In this document: positions 18,933 through 27,251 of the stretch, one piece after another | Layout: each line of letters opens with the position of its first letter | Numbering within the stretch: position 1 is the stretch's first letter | NCBI RefSeq assembly: GCF_042646605.1 | Contig: NZ_JBHRUG010000050.1 | Coordinates: 7,632-71,631, forward strand | DNA: 64,000 nt | Direction: 5' to 3' | Origin: Litchfieldella rifensis | Lineage (GTDB): Bacteria > Pseudomonadota > Gammaproteobacteria > Pseudomonadales > Halomonadaceae | Notes under the pieces: model-generated | Told to the model about the DNA's origin: nothing | Database searches by the model: none | Seen by the model: only the letters and a program-made list of their open reading frames with translations | Made by a program: the position numbers and the translations under genes

Positions 18933-20249
18933 ATGGCCCAGTACAATGCCTTTTATGCCCAGTCTGGCGGTGTCACCGCCGTGATCAACGCCAGTGCGTG
19001 CGGCGTGATCGAGGCGTGTCGTCGTCAATCCGACCTGGTCGGCAAGGTGTATGCCGGACACAACGGCATCATCGGCGCCCTGACCGAGGACCTGATCGAC
19101 GTAACCCAGGAGTCCGATGCCGACATCGCGGCGCTGCGCCACACCCCGGGCGGCGCCTTCGGCTCCTGCCGTTACAAGCTCAAGGACATCGAGACCCACC
19201 GCGCCCAGTACGAACGCCTGATCGAAGTCTTCAAGGCCCACGACATTCGCTACTTTTTCTACAATGGTGGCGGCGACAGTGCCGACACCTGCCTCAAGGT
19301 GTCGCAGTTGTCCGAAAAAATGGGCTACCCGCTGACCGCCATCCACGTGCCCAAGACCGTCGACAACGATCTGCCGATCACCGACAACTCGCCGGGCTTC
19401 GGCAGCGTCGCCAAGTATATCGCCACCTCCACGTTCGAGGCATCGCTCGACATCGCCTCGATGTGCGCCACCTCGACCAAGGTATTCGTGCTCGAGGTCA
19501 TGGGGCGGCATGCCGGCTGGATCGCCGCCGCCGGCGCCCTGGCCGGCCAGGGNNNNNNNNNNNNNNNNNNNNNNNNNNNNNNNNNNNNNNNNNNNNNNNN
19601 NNNNNNNNNNNNNNNNNNNNNNNNNNNNNNNNNNNNNNNNNNNNNNNNNNNNNNNNNNNNNNNNNNNNNNNNNNNNNNNNNNNNNNNNNCGGTCAAGCGC
19701 TACGGCTACTGCGTGATCGTGGTCTCCGAAGGTGCGCGTTATCCCGATGGCACCTTCCTTGCCGATTCCGGCAACACCGACGCCTTCGGTCACCGACAGC
19801 TTGGCGGTGTGGCGCCGACGCTGGCCGGCATGATCAAGCAGGACCTGGGTTACAAGTACCACTGGGCGGTGGCCGACTACCTGCAGCGGGCCGCGCGTCA
19901 CCTGGCCTCGAAAACCGACGTCGATCAGGCCTACGCGGTAGGCAAGAAAGCCGTGGAACTGGCGTTGGAAGGCAAGAACTCCATGATGCCGACCATCAAA
20001 CGCATCAGTGACACGCCCTACGAATGGCGCATCGATGCCGCGCCGTTGGCGGAAGTCGCCAACCGCGAGAAGTTCATGCCCCGCGACTTCATCCGCGAGG
20101 ACGGCTTCGGGATCACCGACGCCTGCCGTCGCTACCTGCAACCGCTGATCCAGGGCGAGGACTTCCCGCCATTCGCCAACGGTCTGCCGCAAGTGGCCAA
20201 GCTCAAGCTGGCCAGGGTCGAGCGCAAACTGCCGGAGTTCAAGCTGTAA
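18933..20249 (+). CDS. pfp: 6-phosphofructokinase, pyrophosphate-dependent type (interrupted by an assembly gap)
   Basis: Phosphofructokinase of the PPi-using branch. Visible signatures are YNGGGDSADT, PKTVDNDL (a Lys where ATP-dependent enzymes have Gly, the feature linked to pyrophosphate use) and VMGRHAGWIAAAGAL. About 46 codons are hidden by Ns at 19553-19689, but the frame is kept across the gap and the total of 438 codons suits the family. An AAGGAG ribosome-binding site precedes the ATG. PPi-linked, reversible fructose-6-phosphate phosphorylation is typical of Halomonas-type glycolysis. A soluble pyrophosphatase gene lies 2.3 kb away. Confidence 0.9.
   Translation: MAQYNAFYAQSGGVTAVINASACGVIEACRRQSDLVGKVYAGHNGIIGALTEDLIDVTQESDADIAALRHTPGGAFGSCRYKLKDIETHRAQYERLIEVFKAHDIRYFFYNGGGDSADTCLKVSQLSEKMGYPLTAIHVPKTVDNDLPITDNSPGFGSVAKYIATSTFEASLDIASMCATSTKVFVLEVMGRHAGWIAAAGALAGQXXXXXXXXXXXXXXXXXXXXXXXXXXXXXXXXXXXXXXXXXXXXXXXVKRYGYCVIVVSEGARYPDGTFLADSGNTDAFGHRQLGGVAPTLAGMIKQDLGYKYHWAVADYLQRAARHLASKTDVDQAYAVGKKAVELALEGKNSMMPTIKRISDTPYEWRIDAAPLAEVANREKFMPRDFIREDGFGITDACRRYLQPLIQGEDFPPFANGLPQVAKLKLARVERKLPEFKL
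19553..19689. other. Assembly gap of 137 N
   Basis: Run of 137 undetermined bases within the phosphofructokinase gene. The reading frame continues correctly on the far side, so the stated gap length appears right or off by a multiple of three. Confidence 0.99.
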
Positions 20250-20267
20250 CGATATCTGCCAGCTAAC

Positions 20268-20611
20268 ATCGCGGCTACAGCCGCTCCTACCTGGATACGT
20301 GCCGATATCCACCACCATGCGCGGAAGGCAGCCACGGTGGTTTTCGTAGGAGCGGCTTAAGCCCGGGCGGCGTTCCGACGATGGCTTTGGCAACCCCGGG
20401 CGATGTCCGACATCACTGTTCCGTGCCGAAATACGGGATGTGGGATAGTTGCCTGCCTCCGTGGCACACGACGCTAAGCCGGCCTGACGGCCGGATCGCG
20501 GCTGAAGCCACTCCTACCTTTGCTGCGGTGGCGTGGCTTACCCCTGCGCAGGGAGCGATCATGGCGGGGTTCGTAGGAGCGACTTAAGTCCGGGCGGCGC
20601 TCCGACGATGG
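20268..20611. repeat. REP-like inverted repeat field (two paired units)
   Basis: The 417-base gap between the phosphofructokinase gene and the next gene contains four copies of a short palindromic unit. Copies reading GTAGGAGCGGCTT lie on the plus strand at 20346 and (as GTAGGAGCGACTT) at 20573. Copies in the opposite orientation (GCGGCT-ACA-GCCGCTCCTAC and GCGGCTGAAGCCACTCCTAC) lie near 20269 and 20497. Both plus copies continue into GGGCGGCG and TCCGACGATGG. The inverted pair is repeated with a period of about 226 bases. This matches the layout of REP/BIME elements in gammaproteobacteria; no gene is seen in the stretch. Confidence 0.75.
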
Positions 20612-20666
20612 TTGTTGTTCCAGTCGTTGTTAGGCGTTATCGCCGCTGACCTGGATTCCAGGCTTG

Positions 20667-22433
20667 TCAGCGCAACAACCACGACAGCACCAATAGCAGC
20701 AGCAATACACCCGCCACGCCCTGCCAGAAATTGGCCGGTTCGCGCAGGATGCTGGGGTTGGTGCGTGTCTGCTTGTCGCCGTGGGGATCGCGCAGCGCAT
20801 AGAGAAACTCCGACAGACGCCGGAAACGCAGCGCACGCTGCGGGTCCAACGCTCGGCGCAGGGCATCGTCGAGCGTTGCGGTCACCTCGGGGTTGAGGGT
20901 ACGAGCACTGCGGTAGGCGAGCCGTTCCAGGTCGGTATGGCTGCGCAGTTGGTGGGGGGGCAACGCATAGGGGATGCTGCCGGTCAGCAGCCAGTAGACG
21001 GTGGACGCCAGCGCATATTGATCGCTGCGTCTGCCGACATCGTCGTCCAGGGCATATTCCGGCGCGCTGTGTTCGGTCAGTCCCAGTTGCCGCGCCAGCT
21101 CGCGCGACCGTTTGTGGCCGTCACCCTCGCGCAGGCAGCAGGCGCTGAAGTCGGCCAGCACCACCTGGCCGTGGCTGTCGATGAGGATGTTGTCGGGATG
21201 AATCTGCTGGTGGAGCAGATCGCGACGATGCAATGCCTGCACGGCCTTTCCCAGTTGACGGGCAATGTCCAGGCGCTGTGCCAGGCTGGCCTGGGGATGA
21301 CGTCGCGCCCAGTCGGAGAGGCGCTCGCCCTTTACGTACGCCATCAGATAATAGAGATGGCGCCGCGGACGCGAGGACTCCATGACCTTGGCCACGAACG
21401 GCGAGTTGACCCGTTCCACCACCCATTGCTGCAGCAGGAAATGTTCCAGATAGGCATTGCGGCTCGACAACTCGGGGCTCGGCGCCTTCATCACCATTTC
21501 ACGCTCGCTGTAGGTGTCGCGCACCCGGTAGACTCGGGACTGGGCGGTGCGTGACAGCACTTCCTGCACTTCCAGGCCGTCCACACGGTCACCCGGCAAC
21601 AACTCCGACGGCACCGGCAGGTCACCATACAGCTTGCCGGGGTGATCGTTTTCTTGCTCGGGCAGTTGATCGATCCGCACCAACTGGAAACAGAACTGCT
21701 CGCCGCCGTAACCACGCTCCTGGGCGCGTGACTGAGCGGCATCCGCCAGCCGCTCACAGGCAGCATCGAGATCGCTGACATCGGCACGAATCAGGTGTAC
21801 ATAATCCGACGGCATCAGGGTGCCGCGCACGGCCTGGGTGGTGAACAGGAAGATATCGCCCTGCTTGAGCGGCATGCTCATGTAGTCGATATCGATGCTG
21901 CCATCCAGACCCAGCGCCCGCGAGGGATAACGGTAACCGCCCAGGTCGGTGACATGGTCACGGGAGAGCTGCTCGAACTCGGCGCCACGCAGGCGGAACA
22001 CCAGCGTATCGCCCATATGGAAGAGGTGTGCCTCGCGCCCGCGATAGACCATCGCCGACAGCGAGGAAATATAGCTGCCATCGGGCACATGGCCACTCTG
22101 GCTATGACACCAGCCATTGAGGGCGCGCAGCACTCGGGTCGCCGAGGTCTTGACGTCCCAGTGATCGGGCGTCGAGAAATAGTCGGCGAGAAAACCACGC
22201 ACACTGAGATCGCCGGCCTGCTTGGCGATGGCATTGCGCGAGGTCGAGTCGCTGATCACGGCACTGGCCCCCTTGACTCGCAATAGCGAGCTATCGGGAA
22301 TGCGTACCGACATCGAACTACGGTGATGGCGCCACTCAGGAGCAACGAAGGCCTGTCCCACACTCAGCGACAACTCGGAATCCGCCAACGCGACTCTCCT
22401 CGACTCATGACGTTCGTGACGAGCGTCCATCAT
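20667..22433 (-). CDS. PP2C-phosphatase / Ser-Thr-kinase fusion, probably catalytically inactive
   Basis: A 588-residue protein with an N-terminal PP2C-like domain (about 20-260), a Hanks-type kinase-like domain (about 285-550) and one C-terminal membrane helix. The architecture matches the bifunctional kinase/phosphatase proteins of Pseudomonas. Here the key residues are replaced. The PP2C opening ENQD is absent, ADG has become SDS (D62), and the SDG metal motif is TQA (Q200). In the kinase, HRD-K is HQQ-H, with Gln410 at the catalytic Asp position and His412 at the Lys position. The ADFS segment and the MVMK lysine remain. I infer a pseudo-enzyme, perhaps a signalling scaffold. It is divergent from ppa. 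Confidence 0.8.
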   Translation of the reverse strand: MMDARHERHESRRVALADSELSLSVGQAFVAPEWRHHRSSMSVRIPDSSLLRVKGASAVISDSTSRNAIAKQAGDLSVRGFLADYFSTPDHWDVKTSATRVLRALNGWCHSQSGHVPDGSYISSLSAMVYRGREAHLFHMGDTLVFRLRGAEFEQLSRDHVTDLGGYRYPSRALGLDGSIDIDYMSMPLKQGDIFLFTTQAVRGTLMPSDYVHLIRADVSDLDAACERLADAAQSRAQERGYGGEQFCFQLVRIDQLPEQENDHPGKLYGDLPVPSELLPGDRVDGLEVQEVLSRTAQSRVYRVRDTYSEREMVMKAPSPELSSRNAYLEHFLLQQWVVERVNSPFVAKVMESSRPRRHLYYLMAYVKGERLSDWARRHPQASLAQRLDIARQLGKAVQALHRRDLLHQQIHPDNILIDSHGQVVLADFSACCLREGDGHKRSRELARQLGLTEHSAPEYALDDDVGRRSDQYALASTVYWLLTGSIPYALPPHQLRSHTDLERLAYRSARTLNPEVTATLDDALRRALDPQRALRFRRLSEFLYALRDPHGDKQTRTNPSILREPANFWQGVAGVLLLLLVLSWLLR

Positions 22434-22579
22434 ACACCCCTTATGCGACAACGCCTTGTCGACCAAAGGGAAGCCGCCCTCCGGACAGGGGCCCTTTTGT
22501 CGCATTGGTAATCGAGCGAGGCTGTTCGTATAATTCGGCGGATTCCACGGCTTCCATCTGCCATTTCAAGGACTGCACA

Positions 22580-23110
22580 ATGAGTTTCGACAAGATTCCT
22601 GCCGGCAAGGACCTCCCCAACGACGTCTATGTCGCCATCGAGATCCCTGCCAACCATGCACCGGTCAAGTACGAGATCGACAAGGACATGGATGCGTTGC
22701 TGGTCGATCGCTTCATGGCCACGCCGATGTTCTATCCGGCCAACTACGGCTTCATCCCCAACACCCTGGCCGACGACGGCGACCCGCTGGATGCGCTGGT
22801 GGTCACCCCCTATCCGGTACAGCCCGGCAGCGTGATTCGTGCCCGCCCGGTGGGCATTCTCAACATGACTGATGAAGCCGGTGAAGACGCCAAGCTGGTG
22901 TGTGTGCCCCACCAGAAGCTGAGCGCCCTCTATGACGATGTCCAGGAAGTGACCGACCTGCCGGAATTGCTGCGCCAGCAGATCGCCCACTTCTTCGAGA
23001 ACTACAAGGATCTCGAAAAGGGCAAGTGGGTCAAGGTCGAATCCTGGGAAGGTGCCGATGCCGCACGCAAGGCGATCGAGAAGGCGGCGGCCGCCCATAC
23101 CAAGGCCTGA
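22580..23110 (+). CDS. ppa: Inorganic pyrophosphatase (soluble, family I)
   Basis: Hydrolyses pyrophosphate to drive biosynthesis. At 176 residues it equals the E. coli length and keeps the active-site segment DDGDPLDALVV, the opening VYVAIEIPANHAPVKYEIDK and FYPANYGFIPNT. AAGGA lies at good spacing before the ATG at 22580. Cell chemistry here is of interest because the phosphofructokinase 2.3 kb away uses pyrophosphate, so the two would compete for the same pool. A strong hairpin follows the stop. Confidence 0.96.
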   Translation: MSFDKIPAGKDLPNDVYVAIEIPANHAPVKYEIDKDMDALLVDRFMATPMFYPANYGFIPNTLADDGDPLDALVVTPYPVQPGSVIRARPVGILNMTDEAGEDAKLVCVPHQKLSALYDDVQEVTDLPELLRQQIAHFFENYKDLEKGKWVKVESWEGADAARKAIEKAAAAHTKA

Positions 23111-23138
23111 TCGACACCTTTCTTCCGCATCGCAGACA

Positions 23139-23168
23139 CGACGGGCACCCTGGATGGGGTGCCCGTCG
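23139..23168. terminator. Hairpin between convergent ppa and DUF2333 gene
   Basis: A perfect 12-bp stem (CGACGGGCACCC / GGGTGCCCGTCG) with a six-base loop. No strong T-run follows on either strand, so termination may be partial, but the position between two converging genes fits a bidirectional stop. Confidence 0.65.
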
Positions 23169-23184
23169 ATTCGTTCAACACTCC

Positions 23185-24459
23185 CTATCCTTCGCTGGCA
23201 GGCGCACTAGCCTCTTCTTCCGTAACACCGGGAGGCTCGTTCCCGCCGGCTGACCCGGAAGCATCCCCCGCCTCGGGGGTGGCTCCTTGCGCTTCACCCT
23301 CCTGGCTGGCGGCCGGCTCCTCGGCAGAGGCATCGCCGGGGGCAGTGCCCTCTTCGCGGGTCATCGGGCTTTCCGGGGCCTCCTGGTCAGCGGAGGCGTC
23401 CTGCCCCCCACCTGCCGGGGATGGCTCATCGACGCTGACGCCACTGACGTTGGCCGATAGCTCTGCCGCAAGATCTCGAGCCCGCGCGGTGTAATTGGCC
23501 ATGACCAACGAATGGTTGGCGAAGATCCCGAAACCGGAGCCATTGAGGATCACCGGACTCCATATCCGGCGTTGCGTCATGTCCAGCTCAGCGACCAGGC
23601 GCTGCAGGGTCTCATTGCCACCGGCGGCATCGAGTACCGCGGCGAAGTCGCGCTCCACGGCCTCGAGCAGATGCATCAAGGCCCAGCCACTGCCTCGTGC
23701 CTCGAAGAAGACATCGTCGATCCGATACCAGGGAGTGGCCGTGAGTTCCTCGGCATCAATATCCAGATTGCGTAGCGTCTCGCGTTCGGTGACGCTGGCC
23801 GAGAGCCGTTGCGTCAATACATCGAGACGGCCTGCGACCCGGTCGAGCCAGCGCGCCAGGCCATCGCCGTTGGCGTTAAAGCTGGCCCCGTTCCCGGCAG
23901 ACAAGTCGTGCAGGTACCCGCCCAACGCCTCTACCGCCCGCTCGAGACGCTGCTCGGCCGAGGGATATAGCCAATCGCGACTATCGACCATCAGTTGCTG
24001 ATGTGCCTCCTCGAACGCTGAATTCGCCCCGATGTCCCGCTCCGCCAACGCCTGTGCCAGATCGCGGGCCTGAAGAAGCACGCCATATTCCCAGTTGGGC
24101 ATATTGTCGAGCCACAACCCCGGGGGCAGCATGTCATTGCGCAGATAGCCACCAGGCTTGTCGAGCAAGGTATCGACCGTGGTCATCAGAGTCGCCGTGA
24201 CAACCGCACCACGTGCCGCTGACGGGTTGGCGGCTCGCGCCCCCTCTTCGGCATTCTCGTCGCGCTGCACGGCCGTGGCTTGCGCCACGTCGAAGGACGC
24301 CGGCGGTCGGCTCCACCAGATGCCCAGGACAATGGTCACCAGCAGATACAGCACCACCAGAATCAACAGTGGCTTCCAGATCCAGCCATACTCGGGACGT
24401 TCGAGCACTTCCGTGCTGCGAGGGGAATGTCCGGCCTTGCGTTTGCCGAAGATTGACAT
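23185..24459 (-). CDS. DUF2333 family membrane-anchored protein
   Basis: A 424-residue protein of unknown function. One membrane segment lies near residues 30-50 (WKPLLILVVLYLLVTIVLGIW), then a periplasmic domain with the family block LDKPGGYLRNDMLPPGLWLDNMPNWEYGVLLQARDLAQAL and IWSPVILNGSGFGIFANHSLVMANY. The last 100 residues are a low-complexity acidic Ala/Glu/Pro/Gly tail, which is the variable part. I take the ATG at 24459, behind AAGGA; an ATG nine bases upstream is possible. Divergent from dsbD. Confidence 0.85.
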   Translation of the reverse strand: MSIFGKRKAGHSPRSTEVLERPEYGWIWKPLLILVVLYLLVTIVLGIWWSRPPASFDVAQATAVQRDENAEEGARAANPSAARGAVVTATLMTTVDTLLDKPGGYLRNDMLPPGLWLDNMPNWEYGVLLQARDLAQALAERDIGANSAFEEAHQQLMVDSRDWLYPSAEQRLERAVEALGGYLHDLSAGNGASFNANGDGLARWLDRVAGRLDVLTQRLSASVTERETLRNLDIDAEELTATPWYRIDDVFFEARGSGWALMHLLEAVERDFAAVLDAAGGNETLQRLVAELDMTQRRIWSPVILNGSGFGIFANHSLVMANYTARARDLAAELSANVSGVSVDEPSPAGGGQDASADQEAPESPMTREEGTAPGDASAEEPAASQEGEAQGATPEAGDASGSAGGNEPPGVTEEEASAPASEG

Positions 24460-24645
24460 GGTCGACATCCTTGCGCGAAAAGTCATTGAAAGGGTTGCCA
24501 GTGCTGCCGCGACAACAAAACGGGCGATAATTGGGTTATCCTAGCATGCACCTTGGGGTGTATTCGCAATCAGTGGAGTATCGCAAACACTCCCTTGGTC
24601 GTAGGTTATAGCCACTCGGTCATTCATCGGATAAGAGTATTGGCG

Positions 24646-26538
24646 TTGAAACACCGGCTATTTCTCCTCTTGTGCAGCCTGCTGATGCTGATATCAGGCA
24701 CGTCGCAGGCCCAGTGGTTCTCCAGCAGTTCGGATAAGGAGTTCCTGCCGGTGCTGGAGGCCTTCCAGGCCAGTGCCTGGCACGACGACGACACTCTCTA
24801 CGTCGGCTTCGAGAATGCCGAGGGTTATTATCTCTATCGCCACCGCTTCAGCGTCGAAAGCCTTGACGAGAGCCTCGTCCTTGGCGACCCGGTGCTGCCC
24901 CCGGGCGAGTTCAAGAGCGATGAATTCCTGGGAGACGTCTACGTCTTCTACGACCGGGTGGTGCTAGAGGTCCCCTTCGAAGGCAACGCTGCAGGAGAGC
25001 TGCCGTTCGCCCTGACCTTCCAGGGATGCGCCGATGCAGGGCTGTGCTATCCACCGGAACGCATCACCCTCGACGCCCTGCCCGGCTCGGCACCTGCCGC
25101 CTTCGCCGGTTGGGAGCCAGACAACAACGCAGCGCAGGAAGGCGCCGGCCAGCGGACGCCACCCGGCCCCCCGACCATTGTCGCTCCCGACCTGCAAAGC
25201 GAGGATGGTCACTTCAGCGCCCTGCTGCTCGATGCCAGCCCGGCGCTGGTGCTGGGCTTGTTCTTCCTTGCCGGCCTGGGACTGACCTTCACGCCCTGCG
25301 TATTGCCGATGATCCCGATCCTGTCGTCGATCATCATCGGCCAGAATCCCAGCCGCCCACGAGCCTTCATGCTCTCGGCCAGCTATGTCGCCGGAATGGC
25401 TCTTACCTATGCCGCCATTGGCGTGCTGATGGGGCTGTTCGGTGCCGGTCTCAACCTGCAGGCGCGGTTGCAGTCCGCACCGGTACTGATCACCTTCAGC
25501 ATCCTGTTCGTGGTCTTTGCATTGGCCATGTTCGGGATCTTCAACCTGCGCCTGACACCAGCCCTGGCCACCCGGGTGGAGGCCTGGCAAAACCGTGCCC
25601 AGCGAAGCGGTCCAGCAGGACTGGCGTTGGCCGGCGCCCTGTCAGTGCTGGTGGTGTCACCGTGCGTTTCGGCGCCACTGGCCGGCGCCCTGGTTTTCAT
25701 TTCCACCACCGGCAATGCTTGGATGGGTGGACTGACCCTGTTGGTTCTCGCCCTCGGCATGGGGATCCCGTTACTGGCGGTCGGCACCTTCGGTACCACC
25801 CTGATGCCACGTACCGGCGCCTGGATGAATGGCGTCAAGAGCGCGTTCGGTATCCTGCTGCTGGGGATCGCCATCTGGTTGATCGAGCGCCTGCTGCCAG
25901 CCTCGCTGGCACTACTGCTGTGGGCGGCCCTGGCCATCGGTACGGCCCTGGCACTTGGCGCTTTGCAGACCAATACCGTCCAAGGCTGGCCCCGCCTACG
26001 CCAGGGGGCTGGCCTGCTGTTACTGGTGTGGGGTATCGCACTGGTGATCGGTGCCGCCCGCGGTGCCCATGATCCATTGCGGCCCCTGGCCCCGCTGGCC
26101 GGTAACGAGGCTACCGACTCGCCCCGGTTCGCCAGCTCGCCAGTGGCGACCGTCTCTCGGCTGGAGGCACTGAACGCCGAGCTGGCAAAAGCCGCTGACC
26201 AGGGCCGGCCGGCGTTCGTCGATGTCACCGCCGACTGGTGCATCTCGTGCAAGCAGATGGAGCGCACGGTCTATCCCAGCCCCCAGGTGGCGGAACCGTT
26301 GTCGGCCTTTACCCGCATCCAGGTCGATGTCACCGACACCAATGACGACAGCCGGGCATTGCTCGAGCATTTCAACCTGTTTGGCCCACCCAGCCTGCTG
26401 TTCTTCGTTGACGGCAAGGAAGTCCGCGCCGCTCGCATTCAGGGCGAAGTGGATCGCGACGGCTTTGCCGACCATCTGCAACAACTGTTGCAATGGCTCT
26501 CCACTCGTTCGGCCAACAGTCTGCCCTCAGTCTCCTGA
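24646..26538 (+). CDS. dsbD: Thiol:disulfide interchange protein DsbD
   Basis: Membrane reductase that carries electrons from cytoplasmic thioredoxin to periplasmic DsbC/DsbG/CcmG. Three modules are seen: an N-terminal periplasmic domain with the cysteine pair in GCADAGLCYPP, a central transmembrane domain with FTPCVLPMIPILSS and VSPCVSAPLAG carrying the two redox cysteines, and a C-terminal thioredoxin fold with DWCISCKQ. The start is uncertain: the frame opens at a TTG at 24553 and has no ATG before the signal peptide, so a TTG at 24640 or 24646 just before KHRLFLLL is most plausible. About 630 residues. Confidence 0.93.
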   Translation: MKHRLFLLLCSLLMLISGTSQAQWFSSSSDKEFLPVLEAFQASAWHDDDTLYVGFENAEGYYLYRHRFSVESLDESLVLGDPVLPPGEFKSDEFLGDVYVFYDRVVLEVPFEGNAAGELPFALTFQGCADAGLCYPPERITLDALPGSAPAAFAGWEPDNNAAQEGAGQRTPPGPPTIVAPDLQSEDGHFSALLLDASPALVLGLFFLAGLGLTFTPCVLPMIPILSSIIIGQNPSRPRAFMLSASYVAGMALTYAAIGVLMGLFGAGLNLQARLQSAPVLITFSILFVVFALAMFGIFNLRLTPALATRVEAWQNRAQRSGPAGLALAGALSVLVVSPCVSAPLAGALVFISTTGNAWMGGLTLLVLALGMGIPLLAVGTFGTTLMPRTGAWMNGVKSAFGILLLGIAIWLIERLLPASLALLLWAALAIGTALALGALQTNTVQGWPRLRQGAGLLLLVWGIALVIGAARGAHDPLRPLAPLAGNEATDSPRFASSPVATVSRLEALNAELAKAADQGRPAFVDVTADWCISCKQMERTVYPSPQVAEPLSAFTRIQVDVTDTNDDSRALLEHFNLFGPPSLLFFVDGKEVRAARIQGEVDRDGFADHLQQLLQWLSTRSANSLPSVS

Positions 26539-26740
26539 AGATCGCCAAATCATCGTTTAAAAGCGACGATCATTCCGAATTCTGCACGAACTGGACAATG
26601 CTGAAATTTTTCGGCAAACTCCGCCCACATGCCTTATAAGGCCTCTAGAGACGGCATCTTGCAAGATCATGCCGGGATCTGGACAAATTTTGAGCAGGTT
26701 AACAGCTCCCATCCTTTACTCATCCGATCGAGACAGGCTC

Positions 26741-27220
26741 ATGGATATCCGCAAGGTCAAGAAACTGATCGAGCTGCTGGAAGAATCCAACATCAGCGAA
26801 ATCGAAATCCAGGAAGGCGAAGAGTCGGTACGTATCAGCCGTCATCCCGATGGCGCAAGCTACCCCGCCGCACCCATGCCCCAGGGTTACCCCCAAGGCT
26901 ATCCCCAGGGCTATGCGCCAGCACCGGCGGCCCCCTCTTCTGCCCCAACGATCGCGCCGGAACCCAGTGCACCTGCAGAACCGCAGGGGCATGCCGTGTC
27001 TTCCCCCATGGTCGGCACCTTCTACCGTTCGCCGGCCCCAGGATCAAAGCCCTTCGTCGAAATCGGTCAGAGCATCAGGAAAGGCGATCCGGTGTGCATC
27101 GTCGAAGCGATGAAGATGATGAACCAGATCGAAGCCGACAAGGACGGGGTGATCGAAGCGATTCTCGTCGAGGACGGCGAGCCGGTCGAATTCGACCAGC
27201 CGATGCTGATCATCGCCTGA
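26741..27220 (+). CDS. accB: Biotin carboxyl carrier protein of acetyl-CoA carboxylase
   Basis: Carries the biotin that shuttles carboxyl groups in malonyl-CoA synthesis. 159 residues; the N-terminal part MDIRKVKKLIELLEESNISEIEI is typical, followed by a flexible Pro/Ala/Gly linker containing a GYPQ repeat, and the biotinyl domain with the acceptor Lys125 in EAMKM. Start at the ATG at 26741; the 200 bases before it are AT-richer and should contain the promoter. Followed by accC after 31 bases. The biotin operon lies 18 kb away in the same window. Confidence 0.96.
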   Translation: MDIRKVKKLIELLEESNISEIEIQEGEESVRISRHPDGASYPAAPMPQGYPQGYPQGYAPAPAAPSSAPTIAPEPSAPAEPQGHAVSSPMVGTFYRSPAPGSKPFVEIGQSIRKGDPVCIVEAMKMMNQIEADKDGVIEAILVEDGEPVEFDQPMLIIA

Positions 27221-27251
27221 GGGGGATTTCAATGACAACATGGGCGGATAA

